6,811 nt of DNA from Dehalococcoidia bacterium (GCA_030690405.1 JAUYGU010000040.1:1-6811), one strand, 5' to 3'. Positions 1 to 5,759 are shown, numbered from the stretch's first letter. Numbers and translations are program-made. The notes: generated by a model not told the origin, from the letters alone.

Positions 1-507
1 CTGCTGGGAGCCGATAGGTATCTGGAGGGGCACGCACTTCTGGCCCCAGTTGGACTGGAGCTGGCCCAGCGCGGCGCTGAAGTCGGCGTTCTCGCGGTCC
101 ATGCGGTTGATGAACACGGCCCGCGGCAGCGATAGCTCCTCTGCGAACTGCCAGGCGAACTCCGTGCCCACCTGCACGCCGGAGGCGCCGCAGACGACGA
201 TGAGCGCCAGGTCGGCGGCGCGCAGGGCGCACTTCGCCTCTCCCATGAAGTCGGCGTATCCGGGCGCGTCCACCACGTTTATCTTGTGGCCGTTCGCTTC
301 CACCGGTACGACGGCGAGGTTCACGCTGAGTCCCCGCTTCTGCTCGTCCGGGTCCCAGTCGGAGACCGTTGTGCCGTCCTCTACCCGGCCCAGGCGCGTC
401 GTCGCTCCGCTGGCGAAAAGCATCGCCTCGGCGAGTGAGGTCTTGCCCGTGCTGCCGTGTCCGATGAGGGCGACGTTGCGGAGCTTATCCGGGGGATACT
501 CTTTCAT
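1..507 (-). CDS. EF-G-like translational GTPase (EF-G2 type), N-terminal part, cut by the left edge
   Basis: Only the first 169 residues are in the window; the gene continues beyond base 1. The visible part is the GTP-binding domain of a translation-factor GTPase. The P-loop is GHGSTGKTSL (residues 16-25), the switch I region is EQKRGLSV (55-62), G3 is DAPGYADF (80-87), and G4 is NRMD (134-137) followed by RENADF. Canonical EF-G has RGITI and DTPGHVDF. The RGLSV form and a Tyr where the catalytic His normally sits resemble the second EF-G family (EF-G2/FusA2-like) rather than the housekeeping EF-G. These paralogues bind the ribosome and GTP, but their role is less clear than that of EF-G. The ATG at 507 is supported by GAGG about 11 bases upstream on the minus strand and by family alignment right at the N-terminus. 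It is divergent from the sigma-factor operon. The GTPase identity is nearly certain; the subtype is less so. Confidence 0.93.
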   Translation of the reverse strand, partial: MKEYPPDKLRNVALIGHGSTGKTSLAEAMLFASGATTRLGRVEDGTTVSDWDPDEQKRGLSVNLAVVPVEANGHKINVVDAPGYADFMGEAKCALRAADLALIVVCGASGVQVGTEFAWQFAEELSLPRAVFINRMDRENADFSAALGQLQSNWGQKCVPLQIPIGSQQ

Positions 508-543
508 GCAGGGCTACCTCGCTTTGGGATTGGGTCAAGTGCG

Positions 544-573
544 ATTCTAACCTACCGGCTGAATGCGCCGCAA
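544..573 (-). promoter_or_regulatory. Candidate sigma-70-type promoter for the EF-G-like gene
   Basis: On the minus strand, TTGCGG (568-573) is followed after an 18-base spacer by TAGAAT (544-549), one mismatch from the consensus -10 TATAAT. This would start transcription near 537, about 30 bases before the ATG at 507 and upstream of its GAGG ribosome site. The -35 match is only partial, so this is a reasonable guess by position and sequence rather than a firm call. Confidence 0.35.
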
Positions 574-598
574 GGAAGGACGCCCCCCGGTGCTCCGC

Positions 599-624
599 GT
601 AGGGACAGAGCTTTAGCTCTGTCC
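599..624. repeat. Palindromic intergenic repeat (GTAGGG-led)
   Basis: A leading GTAGG runs into an inverted repeat with perfect 10-base arms, GGACAGAGCT (603-612) and AGCTCTGTCC (615-624), around a TT centre. There is no T-tract and it sits between divergent genes, so it does not look like a terminator for either. Its form (GTAGGG lead, arm, T-rich centre, arm ending in CC) matches the repeats at 2185-2234. It looks like a member of a dispersed REP-like family. Confidence 0.7.
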
Positions 625-636
625 GCAACCCACGCC

Positions 637-662
637 AGGGCAGACCGTGAAGGTCTGTCCCT
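637..662. repeat. Second palindromic repeat, imperfect
   Basis: AGGGCAGACC (637-646) pairs with GGTCTGTCCCT (652-662), leaving one bulged T and a short GTGAA loop. It lies 12 bases after the palindrome at 599-624 and shares its outer CAG/CTG bases, so the two may be relatives or a decayed pair. It sits between 64 and 89 bases upstream of the sigma-factor ATG, so it could lie near the promoter or in the leader of that operon. No role is shown. Confidence 0.55.
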
Positions 663-715
663 GCGACGCTTCGGACTGCGGCACGGCCGCCCGCGATGTA
701 TCCTTTTCGCCGTGC

Positions 716-720
716 GAGGG
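716..720 (+). promoter_or_regulatory. Ribosome binding site deciding the sigma-factor start
   Basis: GAGGG followed by the 5-base spacer TACTA precedes the ATG at 726. The in-frame ATG at 696 has no comparable site, and the ten residues it would add (MYPFRRARVL) do not resemble sigma-factor sequence. This favours 726 as the start. Confidence 0.6.
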
Positions 721-725
721 TACTA

Positions 726-1337
726 ATGGACAGTGACATGCTACTGACCGAACCCGGCACCGACGACGCGTCCCTCATCGCCGCCTACCGCAGCGGTGAT
801 GACGAGGCCCTGACCGCGCTCATCCAGCGGCACCAGACCTCCGTGTACCGGCTCGCCGTGGGCGTGCTGGCCTCGCATGAGGAGGCGGAGGACGCCGCGC
901 AGGACGCGCTCATGTCGATGCTCACCTCGCTCCACAGGTTCCGGGGCGAGGCCCGGTTCTCCACCTGGCTCTACCGGCTGACGCTCAACATCTGCCTGAA
1001 GCGCCGCCGGAGCCGCGGGGCGCGGCTTGAGGCGGCGGAAGCGGCCGACGCCCCGGACGGGCCGCAGGCCCGGCCGGACGTCCAGGCCGGCCGCCGCTGG
1101 GCCCAACGCCAGGTGGCCCGCTTCCTGGCCGCCCTCCCCTACCACTACCGCATGCCCGTCGTCCTCGCCGACTGCCTGAACCTGACGGCGCCGGAGATCG
1201 CGGAGTTGATGCAGATATCGCTGCCCGCGGTCAAGGCCCGCCTGCGGCGGGGACGCCAGCGGCTGCGCGAGGAGATCGAACGCTACTGCCGGGATGCCGG
1301 CCTGAGCGGCTGGAGGGAGCTGGTGAGCGAGCTATGA
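726..1337 (+). CDS. ECF-type RNA polymerase sigma factor
   Basis: A 203-residue sigma-70 family protein with only regions 2 and 4, the ECF (group 4) layout. Region 2 covers about residues 13-97: DASLIAAYRSGDDEAL, then EEAEDAAQDALMSML (core-binding and -10 recognition helices), then FRGEARFSTWLYRLTLNICL, the typical ECF F-S-TWLYR-A/T-N signature. An Arg/Ala/Asp-rich linker (98-124) follows. Region 4 covers about residues 127-187, with LPYHYRMPVVL and the helix-turn-helix LTAPEIAELMQISLPAVKAR for -35 contact. The protein directs RNA polymerase core to a dedicated promoter set, which cannot be read from the window. Its TGA overlaps the ATG of the next gene (ATGA, 1334-1337), implying translational coupling. 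That partner is a zinc-finger protein fused to a DNA-alkyl repair domain, so an alkylation or genotoxic-stress regulon is a plausible inference. I saw no clear promoter in the 100 bases upstream. Confidence 0.93.
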   Translation: MDSDMLLTEPGTDDASLIAAYRSGDDEALTALIQRHQTSVYRLAVGVLASHEEAEDAAQDALMSMLTSLHRFRGEARFSTWLYRLTLNICLKRRRSRGARLEAAEAADAPDGPQARPDVQAGRRWAQRQVARFLAALPYHYRMPVVLADCLNLTAPEIAELMQISLPAVKARLRRGRQRLREEIERYCRDAGLSGWRELVSEL

Positions 1338-2188
1338 GTACCTTGACCTGCGAGCAGGCCCTGACCCTGATAACGGAGGCCCGCGACCTTCGGGCGGAGG
1401 ACTCCACGGCGCTGACCGAGCATCTCGCCGGCTGCGACGAGTGCCGGATGGGCGCCCTGAGCTGTGCCGAGGCGGTGTCGCTCATGGAGCGGGCGCTGAC
1501 CGTCCGCGGGCCCCGACTGGTCGGGGCGGCCGTCGCCCTCGCTTCGCACCTCGTGCGCTGCGACGGCTGCCGCGGTCAGGCCGGCGCGATGCTCCAGGCC
1601 CAGACCGTCATGGGCCTCGTCCAGCCGCCGGCGTCCCTCACGGCGCGGCTGGACGCACTGGCCGCCGGACACGCCGCCCGCCAGCTTCGGCTGCGCACGT
1701 TCGAGACGCCGCTCGGCTGGACCGGACTCGCCTACAGCGATGCCGCTATCGTACTGGTGGAGCGCTCGCCGGCCGGCGCGGCCGACATCCAGGAACACGT
1801 GCGCCTGCGGCTCGGAGACGTCGTGGCGCAGGAGAGGCCGCGCGACGACATCGGCGAGGCCGCCGCCCGCAAGCTCGTCGAGTACCACGAGGGGCGGCGC
1901 GTCGTGTTCGACGAGCCGATGGACCTGTCGCTCGTCCCGCCGTTCACACGGCGGGTGCTGCAGACGACGGCCCGCATCCCCTACGGTGAGGTGCGGCCCT
2001 ACGCCTGGGTGGCGCGAGAGGTCGGCAAGCCGCGGGCGACGCGCGCCGTTGGCCAGTCACTCCACATCAACCCCCTCGCCCCCATCATCCCCTGCCACCG
2101 CGTGATCGCCTCCGACAACACTCTCGGCGGCTACGGCGGCGGCCTCGACATGAAGCGCTGGTTGCTGCGCCTGGAAGGATACCTGTAG
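1334..2188 (+). CDS. Tandem zinc-finger (anti-sigma-like) protein fused to O6-methylguanine-DNA methyltransferase
   Basis: A 284-residue fusion. The N-terminus carries two successive HC2/ZAS-type zinc motifs: Cys6...His30-x3-Cys34-x2-Cys37 and Cys44...His72-x3-Cys76-x2-Cys79. This pattern is usual in zinc-binding anti-sigma factors. From about residue 118 the rest is a full methylated-DNA-protein cysteine methyltransferase (Ogt/MGMT). It has an N-terminal subdomain (LRTFETPLGWTGLAYS), then IPYGEVRPYAWVAREVGKP with the base-flipping Tyr223, RAVG with the intercalating Arg237, NP at Asn246, PCHRV with acceptor Cys254-His255, GGYGGG, and LLRLEG with Glu281. These domains remove alkyl groups from O6-guanine by irreversible transfer to the cysteine. 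No membrane segment is seen, so it is cytoplasmic. It overlaps the ECF sigma gene by 4 bp, as anti-sigma genes do. Inferred role: it holds the sigma factor and releases it on alkylation. Alternatives are a repair enzyme with DNA-binding fingers, or an activating partner. Domain calls are firm; the sensing role is hypothesis. Confidence 0.9.
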   Translation: MSTLTCEQALTLITEARDLRAEDSTALTEHLAGCDECRMGALSCAEAVSLMERALTVRGPRLVGAAVALASHLVRCDGCRGQAGAMLQAQTVMGLVQPPASLTARLDALAAGHAARQLRLRTFETPLGWTGLAYSDAAIVLVERSPAGAADIQEHVRLRLGDVVAQERPRDDIGEAAARKLVEYHEGRRVVFDEPMDLSLVPPFTRRVLQTTARIPYGEVRPYAWVAREVGKPRATRAVGQSLHINPLAPIIPCHRVIASDNTLGGYGGGLDMKRWLLRLEGYL

Positions 2189-2234
2189 GGGCGCCGCTTG
2201 CCGCGCCCGCGTAGGGGCGCCGCTTGCTGCGCCC
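2185..2234. repeat. Tandem pair of GTAGGGGCGCCGCTTG repeats
   Basis: Two copies of a 24-base unit lie at 2185-2208 and 2211-2234, identical except for one C/T change (position 17 of the unit). Each has GGGCGC and GCGCCC arms around a CGCTTGCC or CGCTTGCT core and could form a hairpin. Copy 1 starts on the last base of the methyltransferase-fusion coding sequence and supplies its TAG stop (2186-2188). Copy 2 ends one base before the AAGGGAGGG ribosome site of the next gene. Similar GTAGGG-led palindromes occur at 599-624, so this looks like a dispersed intergenic repeat inserted inside the operon. Confidence 0.85.
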
Positions 2235-2253
2235 GAAGGGAGGGCCACAGACG

Positions 2254-2517
2254 ATGTTCGACTATCATTCAGAGCTTGTCATCAGCCGCATGGAGCGGGA
2301 GCGCCAGATCAAGGCGCTCGCCCTTGCCGCCGCCGCCCGGCCGGGAAGGCGCTCCGGACTCCGCGCGGGTCGCTTGAGCGGGCTCAGGGCGGGCCTGGCG
2401 ACCGCGCTCGCCCGCCTGGCCCTGGCGGTGCACCGGGACGCCGCTGTGGGCGCTGTCCCCCAACCGCAGGCGGATGCGGCCGGCTGCCGGGCCGAGCGGG
2501 AGGCGATGAGTGCCTGA
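2254..2517 (+). CDS. Small Arg/Ala-rich helical protein, first of a related pair
   Basis: An 87-residue protein that I do not recognise as a named family. The N-terminus, FDYHSELVISRMERERQIKA, is a charged, probably helical segment. The middle has a short internal repeat (SGLRAGRL then SGLRAGLA). The part GLRAGLATALARLALAVHRD (about 44-63) would make an amphipathic helix. The tail is Ala/Pro-rich. There is no signal peptide, no clear transmembrane span, and one cysteine. The ATG at 2254 follows AAGGGAGGG (2236-2244) at good spacing. An upstream in-frame TTG at 2224 lies inside a repeat and is unlikely. It follows the sigma/zinc-finger-methyltransferase genes on the same strand and overlaps the next small gene by 8 bp. 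It may be an accessory factor, membrane-peripheral or protein-binding, but this is a guess. The strong ribosome site and the paralogue next door argue that it is real. Confidence 0.7.
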   Translation: MFDYHSELVISRMERERQIKALALAAAARPGRRSGLRAGRLSGLRAGLATALARLALAVHRDAAVGAVPQPQADAAGCRAEREAMSA

Positions 2518-2773
2518 CCTGCAGTCCGGCCGTAAGGAGGAGCTCCGCCGCCTGCGCCGCTGGCTCGATTTTAGCGAGCGCTTGGACCGGCTGATCGATG
2601 CCTCCGAACCGCCGGCGAGGATGGTTCCCGCCACCACGGTCCTCGCCTCCGCGCCGGCGCGCCACGCGCGTGGCCTAAGGGCTCAGCTCGCCGCCGCCCT
2701 GGCGCGAGCCGCCGTGACCCTCCACCGCGAGGCCGCGGCGGCGGCGGCCCTCCGCCCGGAGGCCGCCCGCTGA
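2510..2773 (+). CDS. Small Arg/Ala-rich helical protein, second of a related pair
   Basis: An 87-residue protein of unknown function, starting with GTG at 2510 inside the end of the previous gene (8-bp overlap). GGGAGG at 2498-2503 provides a ribosome site 6 bases away. The N-terminal half, KEELRRLRRWLDFSERLDRL, is a charged helix. The C-terminal segment GLRAQLAAALARAAVTLHRE (about 55-74) matches GLRAGLATALARLALAVHRD of the upstream protein at 13 of 20 positions, so the two probably arose by duplication with divergent N-termini. The tail is Ala-rich. No cysteines and no membrane span are visible. It is the last gene of the plus-strand unit and is followed at once by a palindrome. Function is unknown; the paired, overlapping arrangement suggests they act together. 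Confidence 0.65.
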   Translation: MPDLQSGRKEELRRLRRWLDFSERLDRLIDASEPPARMVPATTVLASAPARHARGLRAQLAAALARAAVTLHREAAAAAALRPEAAR

Positions 2774-2774
2774 C

Positions 2775-2794
2775 GGCCAGGCTTAAGCCTGGCC
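2775..2794. terminator. Perfect 20-bp palindrome after the plus-strand unit, possible terminator
   Basis: GGCCAGGC and GCCTGGCC arms around TTAA give an 8-bp GC-rich stem one base after the stop codon of the second small gene. No U-run follows on either strand, so it is not a standard intrinsic terminator. It may instead be another member of the palindromic repeat family (ends GGnCAG/CTGnCC). Placement between convergent genes fits transcription termination or RNA 3'-end protection. Confidence 0.5.
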
Positions 2795-2800
2795 AACCGC

Positions 2801-2871
2801 TGTCATTCTGAGCGGTGACCGCCGGTGGAACGCGGCACAACGCCTATTCGCGAAGGAATCTTGGGAGGGGC
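2801..2871. repeat. Interrupted interspersed repeat in the convergent gap
   Basis: TGTCATTCTGAGCG (2801-2814) and CGCGAAGGAATCTTGG (2849-2864, with GAGGGGC after it) look like the two halves of an intergenic repeat phrase that I recall as contiguous (TGTCATTCTGAGC, then GAAGGAATCT) in many Chloroflexota and other genomes. Here about 34 bases of unrelated sequence separate them. The rest of the gap to 2966 holds only weak inverted repeats (for example TCCGGCCGGA at 2954-2963) and no gene that I can support. Confidence 0.5.
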
Positions 2872-2966
2872 AAACATCCGCATCGAACGGGCACTGCGCT
2901 CGACTCTCGCTGATTAGCCACTGAGGAACCTAGACGAGTGGATCCCGCCGTCCTCCGGCCGGACCG

Positions 2967-3407
2967 CTAACCCCCTTCGATGACCCTGAACGCCGGGTAC
3001 CGCTCCGCGATCGCAGCGAACTCCGCGATCCCGGCCTTCGGGTCGATCCCGAAGTGCTGCTTCGTGGACATCGCGTTCTCGCCCAGGTACTTCTTGAGGA
3101 CGGGTGCCCTCTGCTCCGCCGGCACCTCCTCCAACTGCACGCTCCGCCGTCCACGGTGGCGGATTGTCGCCTCGCCGCCCGCCGCGCGCAAGTTGCGCAC
3201 CCACTCCGACTCCCCCCGCGGCGACACAACGTAATTCTCCCCCTCGTACTCCACGATGTTCATCACTGTGGAGCGCGTCTCTCCGGAGCGCCTCCCTTTC
3301 ACCTCCAGCGTGATCATGCGCGACGGCGTCAGCCCAAGCGATGCCAGCCAGACCAGCGCCCCGTTCATCATCTGCGTCAGCCTTGTCGGCTTACGGTAGA
3401 ACGTCAT
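2967..3407 (-). CDS. Ddn-like deazaflavin (F420)-dependent nitroreductase family protein
   Basis: A 146-residue protein, close in length to the roughly 150-residue Ddn/FqrA-type enzymes with a split-barrel flavin-binding fold. The signature is residues 33-53, ITLEVKGRRSGETRSTVM, where the G-R-x-S-G-x-x-R element binds the cofactor phosphate region. It is followed by EYEGENYVVSPRGESEWVRNLRA (the strand plus W-x-x-N-L helix typical of the family) and a C-terminal helical part with KKYLGENAM. Relatives use reduced F420 to reduce quinones or nitro compounds; the substrate here is unknown. ATG 3407 has GGGAA about 9-10 bases upstream. It lies 26 bases downstream of recJ on the same strand, so it is probably the last gene of that transcript. 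Use of F420 is inferred from family likeness; an F420-independent heme or flavin binder is possible. Confidence 0.82.
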   Translation of the reverse strand: MTFYRKPTRLTQMMNGALVWLASLGLTPSRMITLEVKGRRSGETRSTVMNIVEYEGENYVVSPRGESEWVRNLRAAGGEATIRHRGRRSVQLEEVPAEQRAPVLKKYLGENAMSTKQHFGIDPKAGIAEFAAIAERYPAFRVIEGG

Positions 3408-3433
3408 CTCAGCGTTCCCTTTCCCTGCGCGCC

Positions 3434-5146
3434 CTATTCCCGTTCGCCCCCCGCCGGCGCCACGTCCTTCACCCGCAGCTCCAGCGCCTCGCTCATGCGA
3501 TCAGCCGACAGCGAGTAGACGACGTCCAGCCGCTGCCCCTCCCGCACATCCGCCTGCCCCAGGCCGAAGGCGACGGCGGGCCAGGTCACGCCCCGACCCC
3601 AGTCGGGGTGCCTGTCGCCCAGCTTGAGGCGCAGGTGCCGGCCATCCTCGCCCATCGTCCGGCACTCGACCACCTCGACGCCCCGGCTGAGGAACGTCGG
3701 CTCCGGGTTCCCCTGCCCGAACGGCGCCATCTGGGAGAGAAGGCTGATCGCCTTCCCCGTCAGCGCGCCCAGCGCCAGGGCCGCGTCGATGTCTATCGTC
3801 GGGACCAGCTCGATACCGGCCAGCTCCTGTTCCGCCGTTCGGGTCAGGCCATCCTTGAGCGGCGGCAGCATCTCGTTGCGCGCCGTGAAGCCGGCCGCCG
3901 CCCGGTGCCCGCCGAACCGCTCCAGCAGCTCCGCGCAGCCCCGCAGCGCCGAAGTGATATCGAACTCCGGGATGCTCCGGCAGCTCGCCCGGCTCGTCTC
4001 CGCGCCGCGTTCGTAGACCACCGCTGGGCGGTACCGCTCCTCGGCCAGCCGCCCGGCGACCAGCCCGACGATGCCCGAGGGGATATCCTCGTGGCCGAGG
4101 AAGATCAGCGGCCCCGAAGGGTCGGCCTCTGTCTCCAGCAGCTCGGCGGCCAGCGCCATCGCCGCCGCCGTCTGCTCCTGCCGCTCGCGGTTGAGCGCGT
4201 TCAGCTCCAGCGCCCGCCGTTGAGCCTCCCCCTCGTCCTGCTCCAGCAGCAGATCCAGCGCCAGCCGCGCGTGCTTGAGCCGGCCGGCGGCGTTCAGGCG
4301 GGGCGCCAGCCCGTAGGCGATCGCCTCCGCGTCCACCCTCGCCGCCTCGATTCCGGAGGCCTCCATGAGCGCCCGCAGGCCGGGCCGCTCGCTGCGTGCC
4401 AGCCGCTCCAGGCCGCGCTTGAGCAGCCAGCGGTTCTCGTTCAGCAGCGGCGCCACGTCCGCCACCGTGCCCAGCGCGACGAGGTCCAGCCAGCGGTCGC
4501 TGTCCCCGCCCCGCCCCATCGATTCGTTCAGCGCGCCCATCAGCTTGTAGGCGAGTCCGGCGGTGGCGAGCTCAGCCTCCGGGTAGCGCGAGTCGGGCCG
4601 CTTCGGGTTGACGATCGCGACCGCCGCCGGTAGCTGCGGCGGCACCGAGTGGTGGTCCAGGATGACGACGTCCATCCCCAACCCCCGCGCGTGCGCCACC
4701 TCGGCGATGGAACTGGTCCCGCAGTCCGCCGTTACGACGAGGCCCGCGCCCTCCCCGCGCAGCCGATCCAGGGCACCGCAGTTGACGCCGTACCCCTCCG
4801 TGAAGCGGTCCGGGATGTAGGCGACGGCGTCCGCGCCCAGGGCGCGCAGCCCCTCGACGAGGATGGCGCAGGACGTCACACCGTCAACATCGAAGTCGCC
4901 GTACACGGCGACCCGCTCGCCGGAACGCGCCGCCTCCCGCAGCCGTCGCAGGGCCGGCTCGATGTCCGGCAGGAGCAACGGGTCGTACTCGGCGGGCGGG
5001 CCCTCCATAAAGCGCCGCGCGCCCTCCGCGGAGCGCAGCCCGCGATGCCAGAGCAGGTGCCGCACCAGGGTCGGGTAGGGCGCGCCCTCCAGTTCGCCAT
5101 CGGGGAAGCGCCCCCGAAGCCGCCAGCGCCTACCCGATGCGCTCAC
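3434..5146 (-). CDS. recJ: Single-stranded-DNA-specific exonuclease RecJ
   Basis: A 570-residue DHH-family 5'-3' single-strand DNA exonuclease that acts in recombination, mismatch and base-excision repair. Counting from the GTG at 5146: motif I is YGDFDVDGVTS with Asp84, Asp86 and Asp88; motif II is TADCG with Asp141; the DHH motif is 164-166; and ALGTVADVAPL (224-234) is motif IV with Asp230. All are Mn2+ ligands. PRLNAAGRL (282-290) follows, then the DHHA1 domain with GHEDIPSGIVGLVAGRL (351-367) and GGHRAAAGF (412-420), and a C-terminal OB-like part up to ALELRVKDV. Length is usual and no key residue is missing. An upstream ATG at 5197 would add 17 residues lying inside the previous gene. 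GTG 5146 forms a GTGA overlap with that gene's stop and places RWRL near the N-terminus, as in relatives. No strong ribosome site is seen, so translation may be coupled. Confidence 0.95.
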   Translation of the reverse strand: MSASGRRWRLRGRFPDGELEGAPYPTLVRHLLWHRGLRSAEGARRFMEGPPAEYDPLLLPDIEPALRRLREAARSGERVAVYGDFDVDGVTSCAILVEGLRALGADAVAYIPDRFTEGYGVNCGALDRLRGEGAGLVVTADCGTSSIAEVAHARGLGMDVVILDHHSVPPQLPAAVAIVNPKRPDSRYPEAELATAGLAYKLMGALNESMGRGGDSDRWLDLVALGTVADVAPLLNENRWLLKRGLERLARSERPGLRALMEASGIEAARVDAEAIAYGLAPRLNAAGRLKHARLALDLLLEQDEGEAQRRALELNALNRERQEQTAAAMALAAELLETEADPSGPLIFLGHEDIPSGIVGLVAGRLAEERYRPAVVYERGAETSRASCRSIPEFDITSALRGCAELLERFGGHRAAAGFTARNEMLPPLKDGLTRTAEQELAGIELVPTIDIDAALALGALTGKAISLLSQMAPFGQGNPEPTFLSRGVEVVECRTMGEDGRHLRLKLGDRHPDWGRGVTWPAVAFGLGQADVREGQRLDVVYSLSADRMSEALELRVKDVAPAGGERE

Positions 5147-5733
5147 GGGCGCACTTTCGTGGCGGATAGCAGCGATACGCATTCGCTGGGAGTGCAAATC
5201 CGATCTGCGCCGAGTGCCTCCAAGCGCGGTTTCTTCGTCGCTTTGTGAAAGTTCCTGTCCTCGGTCACAAAGATGTCAGCATTGTGCCATATGTGACCCC
5301 ACATCGCTTGAACGTCGCACTTGACGTTGAGCCACTTGCGATGGAGCGGCGGAGAGGTGGGGTGGTGAACCTTGGCTGCGTAGGCCGCGTACTGGAACTC
5401 GATCTTGGGGAACAGAATCTCATGAATCTGGCGTTCAAGATGTTGCATCTCTGGCCCAGTAACCAGACCGTGGTTCACGTAGCACACGTCAAGGTAGAGC
5501 ATCGGCACGAGTTCTTCGTAATCCTTCAGCCCGAGGGATACCAGAAACGCCTCGAACTTCGAATAGTTGTCAAGTGTGGTGCCGTCGCGTTGTCGTTCCG
5601 AAGCGGCGATTGCGGGGATGCAGAGCTTGATACTGCCTTTCCAATGAAGCTCTCTTAGACGTCGCAGACTTCCGATGTCTCCGGTGCCGTTGCTCAGGTT
5701 CAGAAGTCCATTCCGGTCGAGCGTGATTCGCAT
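5143..5733 (-). CDS. Solitary PIN-domain-like protein (putative ribonuclease), lower GC than neighbours
   Basis: A 196-residue protein that reads as a PIN-like nuclease. ITLDRNGLLNLSN carries the first acidic residue (Asp6), PAIAASERQ the second (Glu46), and CDVQAMWGHIWHNADIFVTEDRNFHK the last two (Asp140 and Asp159). The A-D-x-F-V-T-x-D-x-x-F string is the most family-typical part. PIN proteins cut RNA with a metal ion; many are VapC toxins, but no antitoxin gene is next to it (only 52 bases to the upstream gene). At 196 residues it is longer than a typical VapC of about 130, with an insert at about 60-135. ATG 5733 is chosen because the PIN fold starts there; an ATG at 5781 lies in repeat-like sequence. 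Two hand-counted 60-base samples (5281-5340 and 5461-5520) are each 32/60 G+C, against 43/60 in recJ, suggesting acquisition by transfer. It overlaps the recJ start by 4 bp. Confidence 0.72.
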   Translation of the reverse strand: MRITLDRNGLLNLSNGTGDIGSLRRLRELHWKGSIKLCIPAIAASERQRDGTTLDNYSKFEAFLVSLGLKDYEELVPMLYLDVCYVNHGLVTGPEMQHLERQIHEILFPKIEFQYAAYAAKVHHPTSPPLHRKWLNVKCDVQAMWGHIWHNADIFVTEDRNFHKATKKPRLEALGADRICTPSECVSLLSATKVRP

Positions 5734-5759
5734 GGTTTCGCCGCTTAGTCTAGCTGCAT

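Noticed and set aside
599..662. CRISPR-like or riboswitch structure
   Set aside because: There are two unlike palindromes without regular spacers, and no conserved riboswitch core was seen; dispersed repeats explain it better.
696..725. Upstream ATG start for the sigma factor
   Set aside because: The ATG at 726 has GAGGG in front of it, and the added residues are not sigma-like.
1283..1888. Minus-strand open frame opposite the zinc-finger/methyltransferase gene
   Set aside because: There is no ribosome site or recognisable motif, and the opposite strand carries a clear conserved enzyme.
2918..2963. Terminator for the minus-strand operon
   Set aside because: Only weak stems (CCACT/AGTGG and TCCGGCCGGA) without a U-run; too little to call.
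3341..4633. Long plus-strand open frame of 430 codons
   Set aside because: It is the antisense shadow of recJ. The translation is Arg/Pro/Gln-rich with no family motif, as expected opposite a GC-rich gene.
5147..5197. Upstream ATG start for RecJ adding 17 residues
   Set aside because: The extra residues lie wholly inside the PIN gene and match nothing expected in RecJ. The GTG at 5146 forms a GTGA junction and puts RWRL at the usual N-terminal position. Not excluded experimentally.
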